DNA from: Planctomycetaceae bacterium
GTDB taxonomy: Bacteria; Planctomycetota; Planctomycetia; Planctomycetales; Planctomycetaceae
Direction of reading: 5' to 3'
DNA: 7,293 nt
Assembly (NCBI GenBank): GCA_016795125.1
Contig: JAEUIG010000701.1
Coordinates: forward strand, 1 to 7,293
Shown here piece after piece: positions 1 to 6,423 of the stretch. The position numbers and the translations under genes are program-made. The notes under the pieces were generated by a model that searched no databases, was not told where the DNA came from, and saw only the letters and a list, made by a program, of their open reading frames with translations. Each line of letters opens with the position of its first letter. Positions within the stretch are counted from its first letter, which is position 1.

Positions 1-850
1 AGTACAAAGCACCGAGTGCGACGGTGACCTGCGGATTCCACGTCCAGAACGCGGCGGCGTAGCCGTCGAAATACACGGCGTCGAAGTCCAGCGACGCTTC
101 GAAGTCCGTCGCCAATGCCGGGTTGAATCCGAACTGTGCGCTCCATCCGCTGACGGTCGGAGTCGCCAGTTGCAGGTTCATGCCGAAGCGATACACGCTG
201 CCCGGCAGGTGCGACGGTCCTGCGGCACCGTTCGGTCCGTCCCACGCGCGGTAATTGATTTGCGGCGACGACGTGAAGACCCAGTTGCCAAAGACCGGCA
301 CGACCAGGTCCTTCTCCACGTCGACTCCGAAGATGGAGAAGTCACCGTTGTCCGGCGACGTGCCGGAGTCCGGCAGGTACGAAATGTTCACCCGCTCCTG
401 CAGCCCGTAACGGTACGGCTGCGGGCCGTTCATGCCGTAGGTGTAAAAGCCCTGCGGGGTATTCATTCCGTTGCTGGGAGCGGCGCCGTACGGAACCGCA
501 TAGGGATCGGCCTGCATGCCCTGACCGCCGAGCCAGGGGTCGGATGTCATGGGATCGGAGAAGTACGGTTGCGGTGTCGCCTGGTAGGGCGCTGTCAGCG
601 TGGACCCGCCGAGCGGATCGGTCACCCCGTCCGGCGCATAGGTGGGGGGATAGAGCGTGACGGTCCCATCGCCGCCGGGAGCAGACAGCGGGTCGCCCGT
701 ATAGGGGCTTTGGCCGCGAATGATGCTGGGGCCGGACTGTCGTCCTTCGAGCGCCATCTGCAGCACCGAATTGGCACGGTAGAATGCAGGCGGTGCATCG
801 TCGCTGGAGGCGGCCAACGCCGACAACAGCACCAGGCACGGAATGGTCAC
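1..850 (-). CDS. Secreted outer-membrane beta-barrel-like protein (N-terminal part, runs off left edge)
   Basis: The frame stays open from the left edge back to an in-frame stop near 960, giving 283 residues from the GTG at 850. Residues 1-15 are hydrophobic (PCLVLLSALAA), a short signal peptide. Residues 20-150 are rich in Pro, Gly, Tyr and Asp with no clear fold. From about residue 150 the chain alternates hydrophobic and polar residues with many aromatics (LQERVNISYLP, DLVVPVFGNWVFTSSPQINY, GWSAQFGFNP), as in transmembrane beta strands. I recall similar 'PVFGNWVFTSSPQ' and 'LPGSVY.FG' stretches in planctomycetal outer-membrane barrel proteins (DUF6268-like), but this is memory, not a search. 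GTG is preferred because AGGA lies 9 nt upstream. A TTG at 859 is the only other usual start codon, and neither start places a basic residue before the hydrophobic core, although the open frame upstream is Arg-rich. The C-terminus is outside the window. The exact role is unknown. Confidence 0.72.
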   Translation of the reverse strand, partial: MTIPCLVLLSALAASSDDAPPAFYRANSVLQMALEGRQSGPSIIRGQSPYTGDPLSAPGGDGTVTLYPPTYAPDGVTDPLGGSTLTAPYQATPQPYFSDPMTSDPWLGGQGMQADPYAVPYGAAPSNGMNTPQGFYTYGMNGPQPYRYGLQERVNISYLPDSGTSPDNGDFSIFGVDVEKDLVVPVFGNWVFTSSPQINYRAWDGPNGAAGPSHLPGSVYRFGMNLQLATPTVSGWSAQFGFNPALATDFEASLDFDAVYFDGYAAAFWTWNPQVTVALGALY

Positions 851-926
851 GGCAAACAATCCTGTTGCGGGGAGCTCGCGCGGAAGCTGGGTCGGCGTCC
901 GGCGGGCAGAGGATGTGAGGCGGCGA

Positions 927-954
927 ATTCTGTAAAAATCGACAGGTAGGTCAA
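927..954 (-). promoter_or_regulatory. Candidate promoter of the barrel-protein gene
   Basis: Read on the minus strand, TTGACC (954-949, 5/6 to TTGACA) is followed after 16 nt by CAGAAT (932-927, 4/6 to TATAAT). It lies in a locally AT-rich stretch and would give a leader of about 70 nt before the GTG start at 850. This is pattern matching only, and sigma-factor preferences in Planctomycetota are poorly known. Confidence 0.3.
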
Positions 955-1079
955 GATCAACTCAAGTCTGACGGCCGCCGTGCCGACAGAGGCGCCCTCC
1001 CAAGCCGTCACTCCAACGACACTCAACCGCCACAACAACAGCGGCTGAAAACGCTTATGACACCCGTTCAGCCTCGGCC

Positions 1080-2225
1080 ATGACTTCTGAATCGAACCCG
1101 GCGCAGCTCGCAGTCCAGATCAAGGAATCTGCGCGCAATCTTGGGTTCGACCTCGTGGGAGTCTCGAACGCAGCAACGCCCGAGACACTGGAGCGGTTTG
1201 AGAGTTGGCGAGACGCAGGATTTGCGGGCGAAATGAGCTATCTGGAGAGACGCCAGGACGCCTATCGGCATCCCGATTCGCTGATGCAGGGGGTCCGCAG
1301 CATCGTCGTGGTGGGACTGAACTACGCGACGCCACGGGTGTCGAACGACACACCGACGCCGGGCCAGGGCCGCGTCTCCTGCTACGCATGGGGCACGCAG
1401 GACTATCACACTGTCCTGCGAGAACGACTCCGGCAACTCGCCGACGCCCTGCATCATCTCCAGCCCGGATGCCGCACCCGCGCGGTCGTGGATACGGCGC
1501 CCCTGCTGGAGCGCGACGTCGCCCGCCGCGCCGGACTCGGCTGGTTCGGCAAGAACACCATGCTCATCAATCGGCGACTGGGAAGCTGGTTCTTCCTCGG
1601 CGCCGTGCTGACCGACGTCCTGCTCGAACCCGACGAGCCGCATGCCACCGCGCACTGCGGCACGTGCACCCGCTGCCTCGACGCCTGCCCGACCGACGCC
1701 TTCGTCGCACCGTATGTGCTCGACGCGCGGAAATGCATTTCGTACCTGACCATCGAACTCCGTGGACGCTCCATCCCCGAGGAACTGCGTCCCGGAATGG
1801 GCGATTGGCTGTTCGGCTGCGACGTCTGCCAGGACGTCTGTCCCTGGAACCGCAAAGCGCCGGTGAGCGAAGATGCGGCGTTTCAGCCGCGAGCGGACCT
1901 GCATCCGGCCGATTGTGCGACGTTCATCAACATCACCGACGCCCAATTCCGGGATCGGTTCGGTGACACCCCGCTGGCACGTCCCGGCCGTTCCGGAATG
2001 GCCCGCAACGCCTGCATCGTGCTCGGCAACCACGGCGATCGTACAGCGGTGGTCCCGCTCACTCGCGCCCTTGCCGATGCCGACCCCGTCGTCCGCGAAG
2101 CCGCCGCCTGGGCGCTGCAGCAACTGGAGAATCGCGCCGCGCTGGAGTCCGATGCAGGCGTCGACCATACTCCCTGCGCAGGTCAGGCTCCGCCTGACAT
2201 CACCCGCCCACATTTGCCAAACTGA
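1080..2225 (+). CDS. queG: Epoxyqueuosine reductase QueG
   Basis: QueG is the cobalamin- and [4Fe-4S]-dependent cytosolic enzyme that reduces epoxyqueuosine to queuosine at the tRNA wobble position 34. The 381-residue protein shows the family order. The N-terminal cobalamin-binding part (about 1-180) has the DTAP motif, whose Asp138 matches the catalytic Asp of the family, and the GLGWFGKNTMLI block. A two-cluster ferredoxin-like region follows, with eight cysteines: C193, C196, C199, C203, C219, C247, C250 and C254, the last followed by PWN. A C-terminal HEAT-like repeat (about 300-350, DPVVREAAAWAL) completes the fold. Length is typical, with a short unstructured tail after residue 355. The ATG at 1080 has no clear Shine-Dalgarno, but it is the only start that precedes the conserved QIKESARNLGFDLVGV segment. 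dapB follows after 68 bp on the same strand. No known queG residue looks lost. Confidence 0.96.
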   Translation: MTSESNPAQLAVQIKESARNLGFDLVGVSNAATPETLERFESWRDAGFAGEMSYLERRQDAYRHPDSLMQGVRSIVVVGLNYATPRVSNDTPTPGQGRVSCYAWGTQDYHTVLRERLRQLADALHHLQPGCRTRAVVDTAPLLERDVARRAGLGWFGKNTMLINRRLGSWFFLGAVLTDVLLEPDEPHATAHCGTCTRCLDACPTDAFVAPYVLDARKCISYLTIELRGRSIPEELRPGMGDWLFGCDVCQDVCPWNRKAPVSEDAAFQPRADLHPADCATFINITDAQFRDRFGDTPLARPGRSGMARNACIVLGNHGDRTAVVPLTRALADADPVVREAAAWALQQLENRAALESDAGVDHTPCAGQAPPDITRPHLPN

Positions 2226-2279
2226 CTTCGAAGTCGCCCTGGCCCCATCGTCCATTCCGTCAGGCACAGCCGGACCTAC

Positions 2280-2285
2280 AGGAAG
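2280..2285 (+). promoter_or_regulatory. Ribosome binding site of dapB
   Basis: AGGAAG lies 8 nt before a GTG codon at 2294. It supports GTG as the dapB start, which also places the Rossmann glycine motif near the N-terminus as expected. Confidence 0.6.
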
Positions 2286-2293
2286 CCTTCTCC

Positions 2294-3097
2294 GTGAACC
2301 AAACAATCACCGTCGCTGTTAATGGAGCCGCCGGGCGGATGGGGCAGCGAATCGTCGCGCTCGTCCATGCCGACCCCGAATTGCAGCTCAAGGCCGCTCT
2401 CGACGGCCCTGGCAGTCCGCACCTCGGCCGCGACGCCGGCGAGCTGGCGGGAGTGGGCGCCGTGGGAGTCAAGATCGCCACCGAACTTGTCGGCCGGGTG
2501 GACGTCGTCATCGATTTCTCCATGCCGGCGGGCCTCGTGCAGATCGCCCAGGTCTGCGCCGAGCGACAGATTCCGCTCGTGGGTGCGACGACCGGACTCA
2601 CGCCGGAGCAGAAGCAGGCGGTTCTGTCGGCTGCACAGCAGACGCCGCTGATCGTCGCCCCCAGCATGAGCCTGGCCGTCAACCTGGCCATGTCGCTCGT
2701 GAAGAACGCCGCTGCCGCGCTCAAGGCGCTGGCGACCGGCGTGGACGTCGAGATCATCGAGCGACATCATCGCTTCAAGGAGGACGCGCCCAGCGGAACC
2801 GCGCTGCGGTTCGGCGAGATCGTTGCCACGCAGATGGGACAGACGGAGCATGTGCACGGCCGCAGCGGCCGTCCGGGACATCGCAAGCCGACGGAAATCG
2901 GCTACCACGCGCTGCGGACCGGGGACAACGTCGGCGAGCACAAGATTGTGTTCGGCATGCTCGGCGAGACGCTGGAAATCGATGTTCGCAGCACCACGCG
3001 GGACGCCTACGCCCACGGCGCGCTGGCGGCCGCCAAGTTCCTCGTCACGCGCAAGCCGGGGATGTACACGATGGAAGACGTGCTGGGCCTGAAGTAG
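2294..3097 (+). CDS. dapB: 4-hydroxy-tetrahydrodipicolinate reductase DapB
   Basis: DapB reduces 4-hydroxy-tetrahydrodipicolinate with NAD(P)H on the path to meso-diaminopimelate and lysine. The 267-residue protein has full family length. The N-terminal Rossmann motif NGAAGRMGQRI spans about residues 10-20. The cofactor-domain blocks DFSMPAG (74-80) and GATTGLT (97-103) follow, then APSMSLAVN (122-130). The catalytic signature is ERHHRFKEDAPSGTAL, where His158 and Lys162 match the E. coli catalytic pair H159/K163. The C-terminal MEDVLGL matches the family end. One difference: the usual H-R-A-x-S-R stretch after GE.LEI reads DVRSTTRDAYAHGAL, so the histidine there is missing. It is not a catalytic residue, and I cannot tell whether this is normal in related species. 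It starts at GTG with a good ribosome binding site, is probably cotranscribed with queG, and converges on tsaE with a 28 bp gap. Confidence 0.97.
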   Translation: MNQTITVAVNGAAGRMGQRIVALVHADPELQLKAALDGPGSPHLGRDAGELAGVGAVGVKIATELVGRVDVVIDFSMPAGLVQIAQVCAERQIPLVGATTGLTPEQKQAVLSAAQQTPLIVAPSMSLAVNLAMSLVKNAAAALKALATGVDVEIIERHHRFKEDAPSGTALRFGEIVATQMGQTEHVHGRSGRPGHRKPTEIGYHALRTGDNVGEHKIVFGMLGETLEIDVRSTTRDAYAHGALAAAKFLVTRKPGMYTMEDVLGLK

Positions 3098-3125
3098 CGG
3101 GCGTGTTGAGGCCGGCGCGAGCACT

Positions 3126-3617
3126 TCAACACAGCAGAATTCGCAATTCGTTGAGCAGGGCTATTGAGCGATTGCCGGAGGCGCGAATTGCGAAGGCGCG
3201 CTCGCATTCGCCGTGCGCCGAGATGCCGATGCTCAGGTGGTCTCGCGGGAGGACGTCGGCCACGCGATCGGCCCATTCGATCAGGCAGGCGCGGTCGCCG
3301 GCGAGCACTTCGTCGCCGCCGATGCTGAGAAACTCCTCGCTGTCCCGCAGGCGATACGCATCAACGTGGTACAGCGGAATGCGGCCGTCGTATTCGTGAA
3401 TCAGGACGAACGTCGGGCTGTTGACGGTTTGCCGCACGTCGCCCAGGGCCTTCGCCACCGCCTGGACCAGCCGAGTCTTGCCGGCGCCGAGTTGGCCGTT
3501 GAGGGCGACGACATCGCCGGGCCGGAGCAGAGACGCGAGCGCCGCGCCGAGCCGGTCGGTTTCGGCCTCGCTCTCCGCGCTCCATTCGAAACTGCGTGCA
3601 GGGTCCGGCATTTCCAT
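3126..3617 (-). CDS. tsaE: tRNA threonylcarbamoyladenosine biosynthesis ATPase TsaE
   Basis: TsaE is the small P-loop ATPase that works with TsaB, TsaD and TsaC to make t6A37 in ANN-decoding tRNAs. With the start chosen here it has 163 residues, the usual family length. Motifs in order: Walker A GQLGAGKT (41-48), NSPTFVLIHEY (66-76, the switch-I-like block), LYHVDAYRL (82-90), GGDEVL and CLIEWADRV (111-119, with the conserved Glu-Trp), and a C-terminal GECERAFAIRASGNRS. The frame stays open to an ATG at 3683, giving 185 residues. That 22-residue extension (Phe, Ile and Val rich) has no clear Shine-Dalgarno and is not typical of the family. The ATG at 3617 or the next one at 3611 puts the N-terminus where it usually lies, but neither has a strong ribosome binding site, so the start is uncertain. 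tsaB and tsaD are not in the window. Confidence 0.94.
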   Translation of the reverse strand: MEMPDPARSFEWSAESEAETDRLGAALASLLRPGDVVALNGQLGAGKTRLVQAVAKALGDVRQTVNSPTFVLIHEYDGRIPLYHVDAYRLRDSEEFLSIGGDEVLAGDRACLIEWADRVADVLPRDHLSIGISAHGECERAFAIRASGNRSIALLNELRILLC

Positions 3618-3731
3618 TGATGTAATGAGCGTTTCCACGAGCGCAAAGACGATTATCGTGCCCCGGAAACAATCATCGGACATGCCATCGCCGGAAGCCA
3701 GTCAACGTTCCGACCAATCGGCTCCCGAAGT

Positions 3732-3744
3732 TCCACCGAGTGGA
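3732..3744. repeat. Short inverted repeat between the peptidase gene and tsaE
   Basis: TCCAC and GTGGA form a perfect 5-bp stem around a 3-nt loop (CGA). It lies between the peptidase stop and the tsaE start. There is no T tract on either side, so it is not a convincing terminator, and it may be chance. Confidence 0.25.
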
Positions 3745-3826
3745 GATTGTCAGAAAGCGGCTGGAAGTGCGCTGACTGACCGGTCGCGGCCGACACTTGC
3801 ACCTGCCAACCTGTGGCGAGCATCGG

Positions 3827-5026
3827 CTACTGCCGGAAGGCCTCGTCATAGCCGGCGTTGACGGCACGCAGGCTGTTGGCGGGCGGCAGTTGGGAGGACG
3901 GTCGCGGGACACGGCCTCGCAGTGCAGAGTTCATCGCAATCGGCGCAGGGCCGGGTGCGGGCTCATCGGGAGTGGTGATTGCCTGGAGCGGGATCGACGC
4001 CTCCGGCGTGGCGGCAGTCGCTTCCGTCGCAGGAGCGCCGAGCTGGACATCAAGGTCGCGCTGCGGCCGCGCGGTGACGTTGGGCTCCGGAGCATCCAGT
4101 TCGTTGCCGGCGACGCGCGTTCTCAGCGGACGCTGGATGTTGGCCAGTCGCTGCGAACCCGGCGTGGCGGCGGAGGCCAAGGCGACCTGCTGCGGCGCGG
4201 GTTGCGACGATTCGGCCGTTGCGTCGGGCGCCGCTGCCGCGTCGGCGAGGAGCGTGCCGCCGTCCGCCGGCGAAAGGGGCTGGCTGCCGCCCGCGATCCA
4301 GGTCGACCAGTTCCGCTCCACGTCGCGAATGTTTTCGTAGCCGTAGTGCTGACGAAACGCGTAGGTCCAGTTGTGCTCGTGGGCGTCGGCGAGAAACGCG
4401 AGGTAGACGGCGCGCCCCTGCTCTCCCTTCTGCTGCACGAGAAAATCGGCGAGCGAATAACCCTCGGCGTACAGCGTGAGGACCTGCTGCATGTCCTCCG
4501 GGTACTCGGTAATTTGCAGGAGGTCCTGCAGGGGGATGCGGCGGCTGGTCTGGATGACCTGGTTGAGCAGCTTGGACTGGCGGAGCCGCTCGGATTCGTG
4601 TTCGACGAGAGTCGCCGCGCCTTCGTCGGCCCAGCGCGGGAGCGGGCGGCGGAAATGGCTGGCGAAGATGGTATGGCTGACTTCGTGGGGAATGACGGAA
4701 TCGAGGATGCGTTCGAGCGTCCCCTGCACGTTCATGTTCCAGCCGAAGACCTCACCGCCTTCAAAGGTGAAGGTGGTGGCGCCGCCGGCGCCAATCTGGC
4801 CGACTTTGACCTTGATGGGACAGGGGCGGTACCAGGCGGGAAGTTCCTTCCCGAGCCAGATAATGGCCAGCTCCCGGCGGCACATTTCCGCGGTGTCGGC
4901 GACCTGCCGCGCGACGTCGTCGGTTGGAGCGTGGACCACGAAGTTCTGCGTGGTGACGGTGGCTGCCTGCAGCGTCGTCGTCCCGACGAGCGCCGCAAGC
5001 AAGCCGGCCGCACGGAGTGCGAACAT
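3827..5026 (-). CDS. Secreted putative zinc metallopeptidase (HExxH, gluzincin-like) with Ala/Pro-rich tail
   Basis: The protein is 399 residues from the ATG at 5026. Residues 1-22 (MFALRAAGLLAALVG, then LQAA) are a signal peptide, so it is probably exported. A globular domain covers about residues 24-245. It carries HEVSH (His114, Glu115, His118) and, 16 residues later, WADEG, whose Glu135 fits the third zinc ligand of a gluzincin. The layout resembles the peptidase MA / DUF1570-like group common in Planctomycetota; the family name is my inference. Residues 246-399 are an Ala/Pro/Thr-rich, low-complexity tail ending in a more ordered ANSLRAVNAGYDEAFRQ, perhaps a linker or attachment segment. 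The frame stays open upstream to an ATG at 5116, but that would put 30 hydrophilic residues before the signal peptide. tsaE lies about 209 bp downstream on the same strand, and there is no obvious functional link. The substrate is unknown. Confidence 0.8.
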   Translation of the reverse strand: MFALRAAGLLAALVGTTTLQAATVTTQNFVVHAPTDDVARQVADTAEMCRRELAIIWLGKELPAWYRPCPIKVKVGQIGAGGATTFTFEGGEVFGWNMNVQGTLERILDSVIPHEVSHTIFASHFRRPLPRWADEGAATLVEHESERLRQSKLLNQVIQTSRRIPLQDLLQITEYPEDMQQVLTLYAEGYSLADFLVQQKGEQGRAVYLAFLADAHEHNWTYAFRQHYGYENIRDVERNWSTWIAGGSQPLSPADGGTLLADAAAAPDATAESSQPAPQQVALASAATPGSQRLANIQRPLRTRVAGNELDAPEPNVTARPQRDLDVQLGAPATEATAATPEASIPLQAITTPDEPAPGPAPIAMNSALRGRVPRPSSQLPPANSLRAVNAGYDEAFRQ

Positions 5027-5070
5027 GGCTCGCTCGTTGTGCGGGCAACGAGCAGAACCTCGCACGCCGG

Positions 5071-5091
5071 CGGACCGGGGCTGCCGGTCCG
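5071..5091. repeat. Perfect 8-bp hairpin upstream of the peptidase gene
   Basis: CGGACCGG (5071-5078) and CCGGTCCG (5084-5091) are exact reverse complements around a 5-nt loop. In the minus-strand transcript it would form a very stable hairpin about 45 nt before the peptidase start at 5026. No U tract follows, so it is more likely a leader structure or protein site than a terminator. Confidence 0.5.
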
Positions 5092-5185
5092 GGAACGCGA
5101 AACGCCGGGCTTCCATGCGCTGCGAACCTTCCGTGGACTGCGAACAAGACGAGGCGGCAGAGATGCCGCGATGGGTCGATCACTC

Positions 5186-5219
5186 GTCGCCTCCGGCCTC
5201 CGCCGGCAGGCATCGCGAC
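5186..5219. repeat. Two-layer inverted repeat in the peptidase leader
   Basis: The inner arms GCCTCCGGC (5189-5197) and GCCGGCAGGC (5202-5211) pair with one bulged base around the loop CTCC. Outer arms GTCGC (5186-5190) and GCGAC (5215-5219) can extend or compete with the stem. It is strongly folded in either strand and has no adjoining T tract. Confidence 0.45.
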
Positions 5220-5408
5220 AGAATGCACGGAGAGTGCCAATTCCGGGGGATTTGCCGGCGCTCGATCACCGCTGCTGCAGAATTCGGGCGCAAGTCCCGG
5301 AGCAGGCGCACGATGCGGCTTCAGGATTGCAAGAGCAGCGCCATCGGCCAAACGTCGATGTGGAGCGGCGTGTTTGTAAGTTTTACACGCGATAGGCGGT
5401 GCGCGGCG

Positions 5409-5437
5409 GCCCGCAGCGATGGGCGACGACCGCGGGC
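5409..5437 (-). repeat. Stem just after the stop of the receiver-HATPase gene
   Basis: GCCCGC (5409-5414) and GCGGGC (5432-5437) are perfect 6-bp arms with a 17-nt loop, directly downstream of the TGA (5441-5439) on the minus strand. The position suits a transcript end, but the loop is long and there is no U tract, so a factor-independent terminator is not established. Confidence 0.25.
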
Positions 5438-5438
5438 A

Positions 5439-6398
5439 TCAATCGGGATCGGACAGCAGCGAGCCGAACCGGAGTTCGCCGGTCGTTTCGAGAGACGCTT
5501 CGGCGGCGACCGGTTGCGCCGCCCGCTTGTGGAGCGTGACCTCGTTGCCGGCCGGGTTGTAGCGGACGTCGTCCATGATGCTGCGCATCAGGCTCATGCC
5601 GCGATTCGAGGCGGCGTCGGCATCGAGCACCGCGGACTTCTCCAGCCAGCCGGAGACGTCGAAGCCGGCGCCTTCATCGCGGACGACGAACACGGCTTCG
5701 TCGCGACCAATTTCGGCCGAGACATGGATGCGACGATCGCGATACGGAGTCGTCAGCACCCTGCCGGCGGCGAGTGCTGCGTAGTCTTCGCGCGGCGGCC
5801 GCGGCGTCATGCCCCCCAGCTCCAGATTGCCGTGGTAATACGCGTTCTTGAGCGCCTCCTCGAGTGCAATTCCGACGCGCAGGCGTTCGATTTCGTCGGC
5901 CAGCGGCAGGCAGCGCAGCATGAGTTGCAGCAGGTTGACGGCTGCGCGGATCAGCGACAGGTCGTTGCGCAGCTGGAATTCCAGCCGGCACGCGCGCATG
6001 TGATGCAACAGGCGTGCGTGCGTGCGGTCTTCGCGAGCGGCGCTCAGGATCCGCTCGACGGTCGGTGTGAGGTCGTGGGCGAGACGCGACTTGGCGACAT
6101 AACTGGCGGCGCCATGCTGCAGCGCTTTCGCGGCAATCTCTTCGCTGCCGCGCCCGGTCATGAGAATCACGGGGATTCCGGGACTGTCTTCCTTGAGGGC
6201 TTCGACCATCGCGAAGCCGTCCATGCGGGGCATGAGCAGGTCCGTGATGATGACGTCTGGTTCGCGCTCGGCGACGGCGGCCAGCGCCGCTTCGCCGTCG
6301 GGGGCTTCCAGCACCTCGTAGTCGCCGGCATGTTCGAGCAGACCGCGAACGATCCGGCGATCGACCGCGGAATCATCCACCACCAGGACCGTCGCCAT
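5439..6398 (-). CDS. Response regulator fused to RsbW/SpoIIAB-like HATPase (putative anti-sigma or partner-switching kinase)
   Basis: The protein has 319 residues in two parts. Residues 1-118 are a CheY-like receiver with the acidic pair Asp8/Asp9 (VLVVDDS), phospho-acceptor Asp53 (IITDLLMPRMDG), Thr81 (LMTG) and Lys103 (YVAK), so it is probably phosphorylatable. Residues of about 135-292 form a GHKL ATPase of the RsbW/SpoIIAB type, with N-box EEALKNAYYHGN (Glu181, Asn185, His189), G1 box DEGAGF (241-246), and a NRGMSLMRSIMDDV block followed by GNEVTLHKR. Histidine-kinase DHp and PP2C phosphatase domains are absent. In known families such ATPases bind or phosphorylate STAS anti-anti-sigma factors. 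Here phosphorylation of the receiver would presumably control that activity (inference). The ATG at 6398 is set by a perfect AGGAGG 5 nt upstream; the open frame before it is not protein-like. No STAS, sigma-factor or kinase gene is in the window, so its partners are unknown. Confidence 0.92.
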   Translation of the reverse strand: MATVLVVDDSAVDRRIVRGLLEHAGDYEVLEAPDGEAALAAVAEREPDVIITDLLMPRMDGFAMVEALKEDSPGIPVILMTGRGSEEIAAKALQHGAASYVAKSRLAHDLTPTVERILSAAREDRTHARLLHHMRACRLEFQLRNDLSLIRAAVNLLQLMLRCLPLADEIERLRVGIALEEALKNAYYHGNLELGGMTPRPPREDYAALAAGRVLTTPYRDRRIHVSAEIGRDEAVFVVRDEGAGFDVSGWLEKSAVLDADAASNRGMSLMRSIMDDVRYNPAGNEVTLHKRAAQPVAAEASLETTGELRFGSLLSDPD

Positions 6399-6403
6399 GG
6401 CCG

Positions 6404-6409
6404 CCTCCT
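6404..6409 (-). promoter_or_regulatory. Strong Shine-Dalgarno of the receiver-HATPase gene
   Basis: AGGAGG on the minus strand, 5 nt before the ATG at 6398. It decides the start against the 99-residue upstream extension of the open frame and suggests efficient translation. Confidence 0.8.
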
Positions 6410-6423
6410 GATTCAAGGACGTG

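Larger units (their letters stand above)
5027..5438. other. 412-bp intergenic region, no convincing gene
   Basis: It lies between the receiver-HATPase gene and the peptidase gene, both on the minus strand, so it would be the leader or promoter region of the peptidase gene. No frame inside it gives a protein with recognisable motifs. It holds three inverted repeats (listed separately) and an AT-rich patch at about 5368-5392 (TGTTTGTAAGTTTTACAC) that could hold a promoter, although no good -35/-10 pair was found there on the minus strand. Confidence 0.55.

Noticed and set aside
170..949. 259-codon plus-strand and 165-codon minus-strand open frames over the first gene
   Set aside because: Both are Arg/His-rich shadows. 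The true frame is another minus-strand one with a signal peptide and beta-strand pattern that runs off the left edge.
1068..2306. 412-codon open frame on the minus strand
   Set aside because: It lies opposite queG, which has all of its catalytic and cluster residues. The antisense frame has no motif.
4761..5351. 196-codon minus-strand frame that would fill part of the 5027-5438 gap
   Set aside because: It is in the wrong frame for the peptidase, overlaps its N-terminal half, is Arg/Pro/Ala-rich and has no motif.
3797..5395. 532-codon open frame on the plus strand
   Set aside because: It is antisense to the peptidase gene, with low-complexity Arg/Gly/Val composition and no domain. The minus strand has a signal peptide and a zinc-site motif instead.
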